Positions 6,215-14,602 are shown, numbered from the stretch's first letter. The stretch: DNA of 18,205 bases from CAYJAZ01 sp964370095 (GCA_964370095.1 CAYJHJ010000042.1:1-18205); one strand, 5' to 3'. The notes: generated from the letters alone by a model not told the origin. Numbers and translations are program-made.

Positions 6215-8935
6215 ATGCTATCAGTCCTTGCATCTGCTTCACTCACATTTTTTCTTGCAGTATTTTCGCCAACAGCTCAATTTTGTTCTTTAAATCAAAG
6301 ATTTTATTCAAGAAAACAATTGTTATTATCGCTTGCTTTAAGCTTTATTCTAAGCCTTTTTGTATTCTGTATTTCCTTTTATTTTTTTGATTATCTTTCT
6401 GCACTCCCTTTTGTTGAGCTTCTTCTTTCAAAAAATATCCACCTATTAGACGGAACTGGCACTCTTATTTCATTGCTACTTTTCTTTATCTTGAACGAAA
6501 GGTTTTTTGATGAAAGTTTTAACGAAAAAGCATTTGAAAAAAAAGTTAAATTTGGGCTTTTGATTCTCTTATTTTTAATAAGCCTTTTCCTTTCTTCTTT
6601 GATAATAAATTGTATTTTCCTGTTTTTGCTTCTTTCTTCATGCTTTGATGCTTATAAAAACAGTAAAGTTGATAAGCAAATTCTTTTTGATGAAAAAGTA
6701 AAAAATACTTATTATATTGGCACAACAAAGACAAATGTAAAGCTAAAGCATAAACCTAATATTTATCTTTTGCTTTTAGAATCTTACCATTCTGCTGAAG
6801 CATTAAAAGAGCTTTATGGCATTGATGACACAGTAATTACAGAATTTTTCAAAAATAATAATTTCACAGATTATACGAATGTTTATAGTAATACGCATAA
6901 TACAAACAACAGTCTTTCAAATATTTTAAGGTGCCGCCTTTCTTCAAGCACAAGTAAAAACACAGTTTTTGCCCTTGATGTTTTGAGGGAAAACGGCTAT
7001 ACTTGTGAGTTTTTTGATTCGCAATACTATGTTTTCGGTGAATATATTCAAGAAAAAGAACATGCAAATTTTTATATTTCAAAGCGTGTTCGTTTGCTTT
7101 ATCTTTATCTTGGTCCTATTTGGGGGCAGTCAAAATATCTTCGTAAAATTGTGAATAATATTGATCCCTTTGATGTTAAAGTTGACTTTACAAAACTTTT
7201 TGCAGCTTTCAAAGAAAGAATTTCCATAAAGCGAAAACAACCCACTTTTTATGCCATACGTTTTGGGGCAGAGCATGCAAACACCAGAGAAAGCTGGAGG
7301 AAAGACGCCTCTTTCTTTACAAATAGATTATACCCCACCTATATGCAACAAGGGCGTTTTGAAGTAAGCCAAATAATACCTGAAATTATTAAAAATGATC
7401 CTCATGCTCTTATTCTTGCAATTGGCGATCATGGGGCTTTAAGGCACGGAAATATTTATGAAGTAAATAAAGATCTTCAAACTGCTTTAAAGATGACTAA
7501 GGTGAGTAATCGTGAACTTGCGCTTGATTTATTCAGCGTGCGTTTTGCCATTCGCTGGACGCAAGCACACAAAACTCAAGGGCAAACACTTTCGCATGTA
7601 AACCTGTTTCCTTATGTTTTTGAATCACTTGGTGGCGGTGAGGAATTATTGGAGAATTTGCAACCAAATATTTCTGTTTATTCGCGTACAAACAGCCTTG
7701 TTGTGAGAGAAGGGGAAATTTTGGAAAAAATTGTTCCCAATACAGATAGTGAATATTATGAAAAACTCAAAGAGCTTTTTAAAAATCAAAAAGCAAACTG
7801 TGAAGAATGTTTGTTGCTTGCTTCAAGCCTAAAACATGCTGAACAAGTTGAAGTTTTGGCATGGGCATATGAGCATTATCCACAAGTTGCAGAAGTTCAA
7901 ACAGCTTATTTTACCTCTTTGAATAATTTTGGCAAAGTTGATAAAGCTCTTGAACTTGCAGAAGAGGTTTTGGCTAAAAATAATAATAAAGAATTGGAAG
8001 TTCAATATTTCAATCTTTTGAGCGAAATTTACCCACAAAAGTTCCTTGAAAAGAGAGAAAGAGGTAAGGCTTTGAGCGAAAACTTACCCTTCAAGCTTGC
8101 TGAAATCCGCTCTTTTATAAAATGCGATGATAAAATAGAAGCAAATAAGGGTATTGATGCTTTAATACAAACATACACAAAAGACAGGCCAAGCTTCACT
8201 TATGCCATGCAAGCTTTGACTGCCATTAAAGATTACGATAGAATTTTGTCTTTAGCTTCTAAGGTTCAACAAAAAGAGAAGTTTTTAGATTTTTATAAAT
8301 TCACAAGTCTTGCCGCTTTAATGCAAAATGATTGGGCAAGGGCAGAAAAAGAAGCTGTTATGGCTATTAACAGCTGGCCCTCGCATATTTGGACTTGGCT
8401 GATTTTGAGCTATATCTATGAAAAAACAGGAAAAATCAAGGAAGCTATCACAGTGCTTTCAAAGGCAGAGCAGTTTTCGCCACGCTCTAATCCTATACGG
8501 GTTTCTATTGGACAACTTGCAACTAAATATAATATACAAGAATCAGTTTTCAGCCGTTATAAATTATTGGCAAATAAAGAGATGGAAACTGTTATTTCAG
8601 TGTTTTTGCAAACTAATTGCATAGATAAAAATTGGTATAAAAGCCAGTTAAAGCCTGAACAACCAATAGCTTTGGTGCATTGGCATTATGTGAGTGAGGG
8701 CATTTTTGCAGGACTGAATCCAACGCCATGGTTTGACTCCGTTTGGTATTTAGCAAACTATTCTGAGGTGTGGAATAGCGGTATAAATCCTTTCTTGCAC
8801 TATTTACAAGAAGGCTTGGAGAAGCTTTACTCACCCTCTTTTGTTCATAACCCAAAAGAAATTCTTTTACAAAGTCCTGAATTGATTGAAGATAAAATGA
8901 AATTGCTTTTTGCAATGAATAAGACCTGGAAATAA
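6215..8935 (+). CDS. Membrane alkaline-phosphatase-fold transferase with TPR repeats and C-terminal glycan-enzyme module
   Basis: A 906-residue multidomain protein. Residues 1-145 hold about four membrane segments. Residues 180-480 form a sulfatase/LTA-synthase-like catalytic domain: IYLLLLESYHS (metal ligand E189), the probable nucleophile region NTHNTNNSL (around T230), H354 and W361 in AEHANTRESW, and D405/H406 in AIGDHGALRHG. This fold moves phosphate- or sulfate-linked groups, often onto glycans or lipids outside the inner membrane. Residues about 530-790 are helical repeats of TPR type (for example FTSLAALMQNDWARAEKEAV and YIYEKTGKIKEAITVLSKAE). Residues about 803-878 contain two copies of a W/F-x-x-x-W-Y ... 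HY-x-x-EG ... NP/SP module known from rhamnan-synthesis-type glycosyltransferases. AAAGGATTTAT precedes the ATG, 56 bp after the methyltransferase gene. The substrate is unknown. Confidence 0.82.
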   Translation: MLSVLASASLTFFLAVFSPTAQFCSLNQRFYSRKQLLLSLALSFILSLFVFCISFYFFDYLSALPFVELLLSKNIHLLDGTGTLISLLLFFILNERFFDESFNEKAFEKKVKFGLLILLFLISLFLSSLIINCIFLFLLLSSCFDAYKNSKVDKQILFDEKVKNTYYIGTTKTNVKLKHKPNIYLLLLESYHSAEALKELYGIDDTVITEFFKNNNFTDYTNVYSNTHNTNNSLSNILRCRLSSSTSKNTVFALDVLRENGYTCEFFDSQYYVFGEYIQEKEHANFYISKRVRLLYLYLGPIWGQSKYLRKIVNNIDPFDVKVDFTKLFAAFKERISIKRKQPTFYAIRFGAEHANTRESWRKDASFFTNRLYPTYMQQGRFEVSQIIPEIIKNDPHALILAIGDHGALRHGNIYEVNKDLQTALKMTKVSNRELALDLFSVRFAIRWTQAHKTQGQTLSHVNLFPYVFESLGGGEELLENLQPNISVYSRTNSLVVREGEILEKIVPNTDSEYYEKLKELFKNQKANCEECLLLASSLKHAEQVEVLAWAYEHYPQVAEVQTAYFTSLNNFGKVDKALELAEEVLAKNNNKELEVQYFNLLSEIYPQKFLEKRERGKALSENLPFKLAEIRSFIKCDDKIEANKGIDALIQTYTKDRPSFTYAMQALTAIKDYDRILSLASKVQQKEKFLDFYKFTSLAALMQNDWARAEKEAVMAINSWPSHIWTWLILSYIYEKTGKIKEAITVLSKAEQFSPRSNPIRVSIGQLATKYNIQESVFSRYKLLANKEMETVISVFLQTNCIDKNWYKSQLKPEQPIALVHWHYVSEGIFAGLNPTPWFDSVWYLANYSEVWNSGINPFLHYLQEGLEKLYSPSFVHNPKEILLQSPELIEDKMKLLFAMNKTWK

Positions 8936-9037
8936 TTATCTTTTATTGGAATTGTTTGAAAAAGAAGCTATGGAAAATACTGTGGTTTAAGTTTAGAAAA
9001 CTTCATCCTCAAAGAGAAAGAGCATATATTTTAAGTG

Positions 9038-9073
9038 CAAAAGCCCTCGACTTTTTGAAATCGAGGGCTTTTG
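9038..9073. terminator. Bidirectional terminator between convergent genes
   Basis: CAAAAGCCCTCGA (9038-9050) and TCGAGGGCTTTTG (9061-9073) form a perfect 13-bp stem around a 10-base loop, with A-runs and T-runs at the stem base on both strands. It sits between the membrane enzyme gene ending at 8935 and the autotransporter gene ending at 9106 and can serve both. The remainder of the 170-bp gap holds nothing else I can identify. Confidence 0.85.
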
Positions 9074-9105
9074 TATCTTATAATAAAAATTCAAACAAAG
9101 GTTTT

Positions 9106-11895
9106 TTAGAAGCGATAAATTGCTTGTAAGCTACCTGTATGACTTTGCTGATCGCTGCCAAAGCCTCCATCATAGAATGCACCTATGGTGAAGTTGCCGC
9201 TTGTCCACTCAAGCCCTGCATTCACTAAGAATGTTGTGCTGTCAGTAGAAACGGTTGTTTTTTCGCTTACTCCCAAGAATTCGTATTTACTATCAATATC
9301 ATTGCCTGATAAGTTTTGACGAATACCAACACCTAAACTTGGCACAAGAAGTGAATTATTCATAGCATAATTGCCTTCCCATGTGAGGGTGAGTGTGCCG
9401 TATAAGGCACTATAATCATTGCTGTAAATACCCATGTCATAGACATCGTTAATTACAAAATCAAAATTATAAGAATCAGAGCTGGAATAGAGGTATGACA
9501 AACCAATTTCAGGAATGAGGAAGTTATTTTCTTTTATTTCAAATACATAACCAGTGTTAATTCCTGCAAAGAATGAAGTTGATGAGAAATCATCACTTGC
9601 TGTTTCGCCAAGGAGATTATATTCCACATCGTTTGAAGCAAAAGAAAGTGTTGCTTGCCCATTTACATACCAATTACTATTGATGAAATAATTTCCGTTC
9701 ACACCAAAGGCAAAGGAAGTTGCATCATAATCAAGTGCGTTTGCATCGCTGCTTGAACCGTTGAAATCAAGGTGGAAGCCAAGAGCAAGCTGTGGGTTGA
9801 ATGAATAACTTGCACCTGCAGTTATACCGTATGTACCTGTATTAGAGTCATATTTGCTATTGCTAATGTATGAACCGTAAGGAGTGCCGAATATTGCCCA
9901 ACGTGGTTGATAATTTACAGAACCTGCTGCAATACCTGCTTCAATAGAGGCTGTGTTGTTATCAGTACTTACAGGGCCGGAATAATTCGCTGCTTTATAG
10001 ATATTGAGAACAGTTGCTTGGATTTGCGTGGCAACATTCACCAATTGATTTTCGTTTATAGAAAGTTGCCCTGTTACAACGTCTAAAGCCGGCATTTCAA
10101 GAGCAACAGTATGCAGGCTTACAGTTGGAGAATCAGGGTCTGAATCATCAATTCTTGCTTCCAAAATGTCTAGTTCAGTTTTTACTTCTGCAATTGATCC
10201 AATAATTGAGTTGTTGATTGTGTCTTGTAATTGCATTTCACCGTTTGCATCTGCAATTGCAATCATATTTGCCACTTTATATTCTTCTCCCATCACGAAG
10301 CCTTGTTCTGCTGTGCCGGGGCGAAGAATAAAGGTTGCACCCTCAGTGCCGTTTGCAAAAGTTATTGTTTTCCCGTTAGCTAAACCAAAAACAGTGTCGT
10401 TTGCACTCCATGTTCTTAATGTGGTTGCCCATGTGTCCACAGTGAAGGAAGATTCTCCACCTGCTTCGTAGGTAACGCTTAGAGCAACTTTTCCTGCACC
10501 TGCTTTAGCTTCATTCATCAACTCAATAACACCTGTATTTGTTAAAACATATTCCTCTGTTCCACTAGAAGAAGGCAGAAACATGCCGTAAACAGCTGAA
10601 ATAGCAATACCATTTGTTGAGGTTATTTTATTGTTTATTTTTATTGCACCGCTATTTGTCAATGTATGGCTGCCATCACCGGTAGCATGCATAGCAGCGA
10701 TTTGAGTTTCTGCTTCATTTGAAGTATTATCTTCATTTGTTATTTCTATTATACCACTGTTTACAAGTGTATGGTTCCCTACAGCATCAGTGCTCATTCC
10801 CCAAATATAGGCAGTAGACGCGCCATTCTTTGAAGTTGTTGTGTTATTGATTGTTATTCTGCCTGCGTTTGTTAATTTATTGTCGCCACCTCTCTCGATA
10901 ATCATTGCTTGGACTCTACTTTCGGCATCCGAATCACTTGTAGCTGTGTTTGTTATTGTGATTACGCCATCACTTTCATTTGTCAATGTATGTCCACTTC
11001 CCATACCATCAGCGTGCATTGCATAAGATTCAACATAGCTGTTACCAGCAGGTGATGTTGCCGTGTTTGTTATTGTGAGCTCGTTGCTATTTATTAGCGT
11101 ATGCTGCCCATCTCCAGAGCCTGCTATACCATAAGCAACAGTTGTAGGCGCATCATAACCTTCTGTTGAGCTTGTTATTGTGATTTTTCCTTTATTCGTC
11201 AGTTCGTGATTGCCATCACCTTGGGCAACTAAACCATAAGAAGTTGGATCTGCATAGTTATTAGCTGAAATCCCTGTAGTTATGATTGTTATTTCACCAT
11301 CGGCTTCGTTTGTTAAAACATGGTTGCCAATGCCCACTGCATACATGGCATAAGTGCTGAGAGATGAGCTCTGATTATTTGATGTAAGCTTATTCTCAAG
11401 TGTTATTTTTGCAGTGTTTGTTAAAGTATTGCTGCTACTGTTATTGCCATCGACTAGCGCATACATGCCTGCTATAGGTTGATAGTAAAAGTTGATATCT
11501 GATGTTGTTTCTTTTTTGATTTCAATCGTGCCATTATTTGTGAAAGTGTAGTCCTTAGATCCTGAACCGTGATAACCAAATATACCGACTGTGTAGTCAC
11601 CAAGACCCCAATCATATAAACCTCCGTCAGTGATTGTGCCATCGTTGGTGAGAACGGGGTCGTTATGTGTAATATTAGGGTCAGAAGGTTGCAGGACTTG
11701 ATAATTTCCGTTAGTTGCATCCATAGAGTTGACATCGCCGGTGTTTACCGCTTCCGCAAAAGCATGAGAAACACCAAAGCCCATAGTGAGTGCACCCAGC
11801 ACAGCAAGTGAACCAAAAACATTTAAAAGATTACATTTTTTTAAAACAGCTATATAACGATTTTTCAAATTTCCTAAAGCATTTTTTGATTGCAT
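9106..11895 (-). CDS. Type V autotransporter with repetitive passenger domain
   Basis: 929 residues from the ATG at 11895. This start is chosen over the upstream ATG at 11907 because GGAGG (11905-11901) lies five bases before it and inside the longer reading. An extended, basic signal region ends in SHAFA (cleavage at about residue 47). The passenger (about 84-470) has some eleven imperfect repeats of 35-40 residues with the pattern G-x-I-T-I-x-N-T-x-T-S, then Y-A/G-M-x-A-x-G-x-G-x-H-T-L-T-N, rich in N, T and S and free of cysteine, as in beta-helical adhesins. A helix (around QIQATVLNIYKAANY) leads to a 266-residue beta-barrel domain from PRWAIFGTPYGSY to the final YRF, the usual terminal aromatic for outer-membrane insertion. 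An adhesive or host-contact role is inferred. No protease or lipase motif was seen. Confidence 0.92.
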   Translation of the reverse strand: MQSKNALGNLKNRYIAVLKKCNLLNVFGSLAVLGALTMGFGVSHAFAEAVNTGDVNSMDATNGNYQVLQPSDPNITHNDPVLTNDGTITDGGLYDWGLGDYTVGIFGYHGSGSKDYTFTNNGTIEIKKETTSDINFYYQPIAGMYALVDGNNSSSNTLTNTAKITLENKLTSNNQSSSLSTYAMYAVGIGNHVLTNEADGEITIITTGISANNYADPTSYGLVAQGDGNHELTNKGKITITSSTEGYDAPTTVAYGIAGSGDGQHTLINSNELTITNTATSPAGNSYVESYAMHADGMGSGHTLTNESDGVITITNTATSDSDAESRVQAMIIERGGDNKLTNAGRITINNTTTSKNGASTAYIWGMSTDAVGNHTLVNSGIIEITNEDNTSNEAETQIAAMHATGDGSHTLTNSGAIKINNKITSTNGIAISAVYGMFLPSSSGTEEYVLTNTGVIELMNEAKAGAGKVALSVTYEAGGESSFTVDTWATTLRTWSANDTVFGLANGKTITFANGTEGATFILRPGTAEQGFVMGEEYKVANMIAIADANGEMQLQDTINNSIIGSIAEVKTELDILEARIDDSDPDSPTVSLHTVALEMPALDVVTGQLSINENQLVNVATQIQATVLNIYKAANYSGPVSTDNNTASIEAGIAAGSVNYQPRWAIFGTPYGSYISNSKYDSNTGTYGITAGASYSFNPQLALGFHLDFNGSSSDANALDYDATSFAFGVNGNYFINSNWYVNGQATLSFASNDVEYNLLGETASDDFSSTSFFAGINTGYVFEIKENNFLIPEIGLSYLYSSSDSYNFDFVINDVYDMGIYSNDYSALYGTLTLTWEGNYAMNNSLLVPSLGVGIRQNLSGNDIDSKYEFLGVSEKTTVSTDSTTFLVNAGLEWTSGNFTIGAFYDGGFGSDQQSHTGSLQAIYRF

Positions 11896-11919
11896 AGAAG
11901 CCTCCATGAATTTTTTTTA

Positions 11920-11948
11920 TTTATAACATGATAAATGTTAAAAGTCTA
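11920..11948 (-). promoter_or_regulatory. Autotransporter promoter
   Basis: On the minus strand TAGACT (11948-11943), a 17-bp spacer and TATAAA (11925-11920). Transcription would start near 11913. The palindrome at 11968-11991 is then centred near -66, a position suited to an upstream activator and less to a simple repressor. The -35 is imperfect (4 of 6), which fits activation. Confidence 0.5.
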
Positions 11949-11967
11949 TATGTTTTAATACTTTCAG

Positions 11968-11991
11968 AAAGGTTACGAAATCGTAACCTTT
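11968..11991. promoter_or_regulatory. 24-bp palindromic operator, copy 2, upstream of the autotransporter
   Basis: AAAGGTTACGA (11968-11978) and TCGTAACCTTT (11981-11991) are perfect 11-bp arms around AA. Copy 1 at 3795-3818 matches it at 23 of 24 positions when read in the direction of the autotransporter gene. The site lies in the 201-bp region between divergent genes and could also affect the methyltransferase gene at 12097. The arms differ from the GTTC-N6-GAAC MarR sites, so a different regulator is expected. Confidence 0.65.
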
Positions 11992-12023
11992 TAAAGTGAA
12001 GCAAAGGTTTCCTAAAGCTTTTC

Positions 12024-12052
12024 TTGACATTTTCATGATTTTTTAGTAACTT
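12024..12052 (+). promoter_or_regulatory. Possible promoter of the glycan block starting at 12097
   Basis: TTGACA (12024-12029) is a perfect -35. Seventeen bases later TAACTT (12047-12052) is a poor -10. The strong -35 and the position, about 45 bases before the ATG, support it; the -10 weakens it. Confidence 0.4.
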
Positions 12053-12096
12053 GTACTTCGTTGAATAGCATAATTATCAAAGTAAAGGTTTAGCTT

Positions 12097-12732
12097 ATGA
12101 GTAATAATACACGCTTAGCACAGTTGCACGCTTTGGAACAGATTAGAGGGCGTGTGAAAGATTATCAAAAAATCAACAAGCCTGTGAAACTGCACTTGGG
12201 GTGTGGAACTATGTATAAAGAAGGCTGGATAAATATTGATAATAATTCAGATCATAATATAGAAAAACTTGATTTGAACTGGGATTTGCGTTATGACTTA
12301 CCTTTTGATGACAATAGTGCAGATTTTATTTTTAATGAGCATTTTTTAGAGCATTTAACTGCAGAAGAGGGGCAAAGATCTTTGAAAGATTTTTTGCGTG
12401 TGCTAAAGCCAAATGGTGTTATGCGTGTTGCTATGCCCGATTTGGCAACAATGGTTACTACTTACCTTGACCCTAATTGGAAAGAAAGGCTTGGCCCTTA
12501 TCTGAAAAAATATCGCCTTGATTTTATTGAAACAAGGGCGGAACTTCTGAATATCAACTTTCGTGCTTGGGGGCATAAGTGGCTTTATGATTGGGAAGAG
12601 CTTGAAAGAAGGCTAAAACAAGCAGGCGGAAAAAACATTGTGCAAGCAAAAATATATATTTCCTCACACCCTGAACTTTGTGATTTAGAAACAAGGGGTG
12701 CAAGCACTCTTGTGGCTGAGGTTTGTAAATAG
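12097..12732 (+). CDS. Small class I SAM-dependent methyltransferase
   Basis: A 211-residue protein whose core starts at about residue 29 with VKLHLGCGTMYKEGWINID, the SAM-binding motif I of predicted methyltransferases often found in polysaccharide loci. FNEHFLEHL (about 85-93) and LRVLKPNGVMRVAMPDL (about 106-122) are the usual type-11 methyltransferase motifs IV-VI. The C-terminal part carries WGHKWLYDWEELERRLKQAG. It would methylate a small molecule or sugar; the substrate is unknown. The start is preceded by AAAGGTTTAGCTT. It is divergent from the autotransporter gene and 78 bp upstream of the aminotransferase gene, so it may be the first gene of the surface-glycan block or a separate unit. 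Confidence 0.82.
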   Translation: MSNNTRLAQLHALEQIRGRVKDYQKINKPVKLHLGCGTMYKEGWINIDNNSDHNIEKLDLNWDLRYDLPFDDNSADFIFNEHFLEHLTAEEGQRSLKDFLRVLKPNGVMRVAMPDLATMVTTYLDPNWKERLGPYLKKYRLDFIETRAELLNINFRAWGHKWLYDWEELERRLKQAGGKNIVQAKIYISSHPELCDLETRGASTLVAEVCK

Positions 12733-12810
12733 TATACTAATTGAGAAACATATTTTAGTTAAATGGCATAGTCAAGCTATGAAAAGTCTATGTTGATTGA
12801 GGAAAGCTCT

Positions 12811-13887
12811 ATGAAAAAAATATTTGTTACAAAGTCTTTTCTTCCTCCTTTAGACGAATATGTTGCTTATTTGGAAAAAATTTGGCAGAATAATCAATTG
12901 ACTAATCAAGGCTTATTACTGCAAGAGCTTGAAGCAAAGATGAAAGAATTTCTTCAAGTTGAAAATTTTCACTTCCTTACAAACGGCACCTTGGCTTTGC
13001 AGCTTGCTTTATCTGCACTTGATATTAATGAAGGCGAAGTTATTACAACGCCTTTTAGCTATGTGGCAACCTCTTCAAGTATTTTGTGGCAAAAATGCAA
13101 GCCTGTTTTTGTGGATATTGAAAAAGATAATTTTACTATAGATGTTAATAAAATTGAAGAAGCCATCACAAAAAAAACAAGGGCAATTATGCCTGTGCAT
13201 GTTTTTGGTTATGCCTGTGATGTGGAGAAAATTCAAGAAATTGCAGATAAATATAATCTAAAAATTATTTATGATGCTGCTCATGCTTTTGGCGTAAAAT
13301 ATAAGAATAAATCACTTCTAAGTTATGGCGATATTTCAACTTTATCTTTTCATGCAACAAAATTATTTCAAACAATAGAGGGTGGTGCCTGTATTGTAAA
13401 AAATAAAGAAATCAGCGATAGGCTTGAATTGCAAAAACGTTTCGGACATGAGGGAAATAATCATAACTACCTTGGAATAAATGCAAAAGCAAATGAATTT
13501 CAAGCTGCAATGGGTTTGGCAAATTTTCCTTATATTGAAGAAATAATTCAAAGCCGCAAGAAAATATCTGATTTGTACGATAGTTTATTGCAAGGGCTTG
13601 TGCAAAGACCTTTGAAACAAGAAAATTTAGAGTATAATTATGCTTATTATCCTGCATTGTTCCCTTCAGATAAAAAGCTTTCTCTTATACTCAGGAAATT
13701 AAATCAATTCAATATTTTTCCAAGGCGATATTTTTATCCAAGTTTGAACACTATAGAATATATTTCCGGCAATATATGCCCTGTATCAGAAGATATTTCC
13801 ACCCGTATAGCTTGCCTTCCATTGTCGCATGATTTAGCGGAAGAAATAATTGTGAAAATTTGTAAAGTGATAAAAGAAGAATTATAA
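12811..13887 (+). CDS. DegT/DnrJ/EryC1/StrS sugar aminotransferase, VioA-like
   Basis: A PLP-dependent enzyme of 358 residues from the ATG at 12811. GAGGAA (12799-12804) lies six bases before this start, and the product then begins MKKIFVTKSFLPPLDEY like other family members; the in-frame ATG at 12790 lacks such a site. Visible motifs are FLTNGTLALQLALSAL (55-70), TTPFSYVATSSS (79-90), D155 in IIYDAAHAFG, which contacts the PLP ring, and the Schiff-base lysine K184 in LSFHATKLFQTIEGG. Overall it most resembles VioA, which makes dTDP-4-amino-4,6-dideoxy-D-glucose from the 4-keto sugar, although C4 stereochemistry (gluco or galacto) cannot be fixed from the sequence. The genes for dTDP-glucose pyrophosphorylase and 4,6-dehydratase are not in the window. 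The wbqC-like gene follows 13 bp later. Confidence 0.87.
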   Translation: MKKIFVTKSFLPPLDEYVAYLEKIWQNNQLTNQGLLLQELEAKMKEFLQVENFHFLTNGTLALQLALSALDINEGEVITTPFSYVATSSSILWQKCKPVFVDIEKDNFTIDVNKIEEAITKKTRAIMPVHVFGYACDVEKIQEIADKYNLKIIYDAAHAFGVKYKNKSLLSYGDISTLSFHATKLFQTIEGGACIVKNKEISDRLELQKRFGHEGNNHNYLGINAKANEFQAAMGLANFPYIEEIIQSRKKISDLYDSLLQGLVQRPLKQENLEYNYAYYPALFPSDKKLSLILRKLNQFNIFPRRYFYPSLNTIEYISGNICPVSEDISTRIACLPLSHDLAEEIIVKICKVIKEEL

Positions 13888-13900
13888 AAAAGTAGAGATT

Positions 13901-14602
13901 ATGAAAATAGCTGTAATGCAACCATATTTATTCCCCTATATTGGCTATTGGCAGTTGATAAATGCTGTTGATATATTTGTTATTTATGATGATGTGAACT
14001 ATATTCAAAGGGGATTTATCAACAGAAATAATATATTACTCAATGCCGATAAGCATTTATTCACTCTTCCTTTGCAAAAGGCCTCACAAGGAAGAAAGAT
14101 AAATGAAATTGAAATGCTAGAAGATAAAAAAGAAATAATAAAATTATTAAAAACTTTTGAGCAAGCATATAAAAAAGCCCCGTATTTTGATAAAGCCTAT
14201 GATATAATTTCAAGTTGCTTACTGCTTGAAGAAGAGAATTTTGCAAATGTACTTTATAATTCTTTACAAATAATTTGTGAATATTTGGAAATTAAAACAC
14301 AGCTTTTAAAATCATCTACTATTCAAAAAAATAATGCTTTATGTGGGCAAGAAAAAATTATTCATATTGTAAAAATTCTTAAAGGCGATAAATATATCAA
14401 TGCAATAGGCGGAAAAGAGCTTTATATGCCCGAAGCTTTTCAAAAAGAAAATATTAATTTAAGCTTTTTGCAAAGTAGAATGATTGAATATAAGCAGTTT
14501 CAAAATGAATTTATTCCGTTTTTGTCTATAGTAGATGTGATGATGTTCAACCCTCAAGCTAAGATACAGGAAATGCTTCATGAATTTGAACTTATCAAAT
14601 AA
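13901..14602 (+). CDS. WbqC-family protein
   Basis: A 233-residue protein of the WbqC-like family. The N-terminus MKIAVMQPYLFPYIGYWQLI (1-20), followed by NAVDIFVIYDDVNYIQRGFI and NRNNIL, and the C-terminal FIPFLSIVDVMMFN are its hallmarks. Family members occur in O-antigen and other glycan loci, frequently beside 4-amino-4,6-dideoxyhexose genes, and have been proposed to act in acylation of the amino sugar; to my knowledge the reaction is not settled. It stands between a VioA-like aminotransferase (13 bp upstream) and an ATP-grasp gene that begins inside its last codons, which suggests a joint role of the three on the 4-amino group. The ribosome binding site is weak (GTAGAG), in keeping with coupling to the upstream gene. 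Confidence 0.88.
   Translation: MKIAVMQPYLFPYIGYWQLINAVDIFVIYDDVNYIQRGFINRNNILLNADKHLFTLPLQKASQGRKINEIEMLEDKKEIIKLLKTFEQAYKKAPYFDKAYDIISSCLLLEEENFANVLYNSLQIICEYLEIKTQLLKSSTIQKNNALCGQEKIIHIVKILKGDKYINAIGGKELYMPEAFQKENINLSFLQSRMIEYKQFQNEFIPFLSIVDVMMFNPQAKIQEMLHEFELIK

Noticed and set aside
8989..9003. AAGTTT/AAACTT hairpin after the membrane enzyme gene
   Set aside because: It is weak and lacks a T-run; the strong 13-bp stem at 9038-9073 explains termination better.
10166..11026. Plus-strand open frames of 61 and 101 codons opposite the autotransporter gene
   Set aside because: They are antisense shadows of a repetitive coding sequence, with no ribosome binding sites and no recognisable protein features.
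11896..11907. Upstream ATG at 11907 as the autotransporter start
   Set aside because: Its first codons contain the GGAGG that serves the ATG at 11895, and the stump at 3903 supports the shorter start.
12730..12739. TAGTATACTA palindrome at the end of the small methyltransferase gene
   Set aside because: Ten bases of AT-rich palindrome overlapping a stop codon are easily formed by chance, and no second copy was seen.
12790..12810. ATG at 12790 as the aminotransferase start
   Set aside because: No ribosome binding site precedes it, whereas GAGGAA is properly placed before the ATG at 12811, and homologues begin near MKKI.
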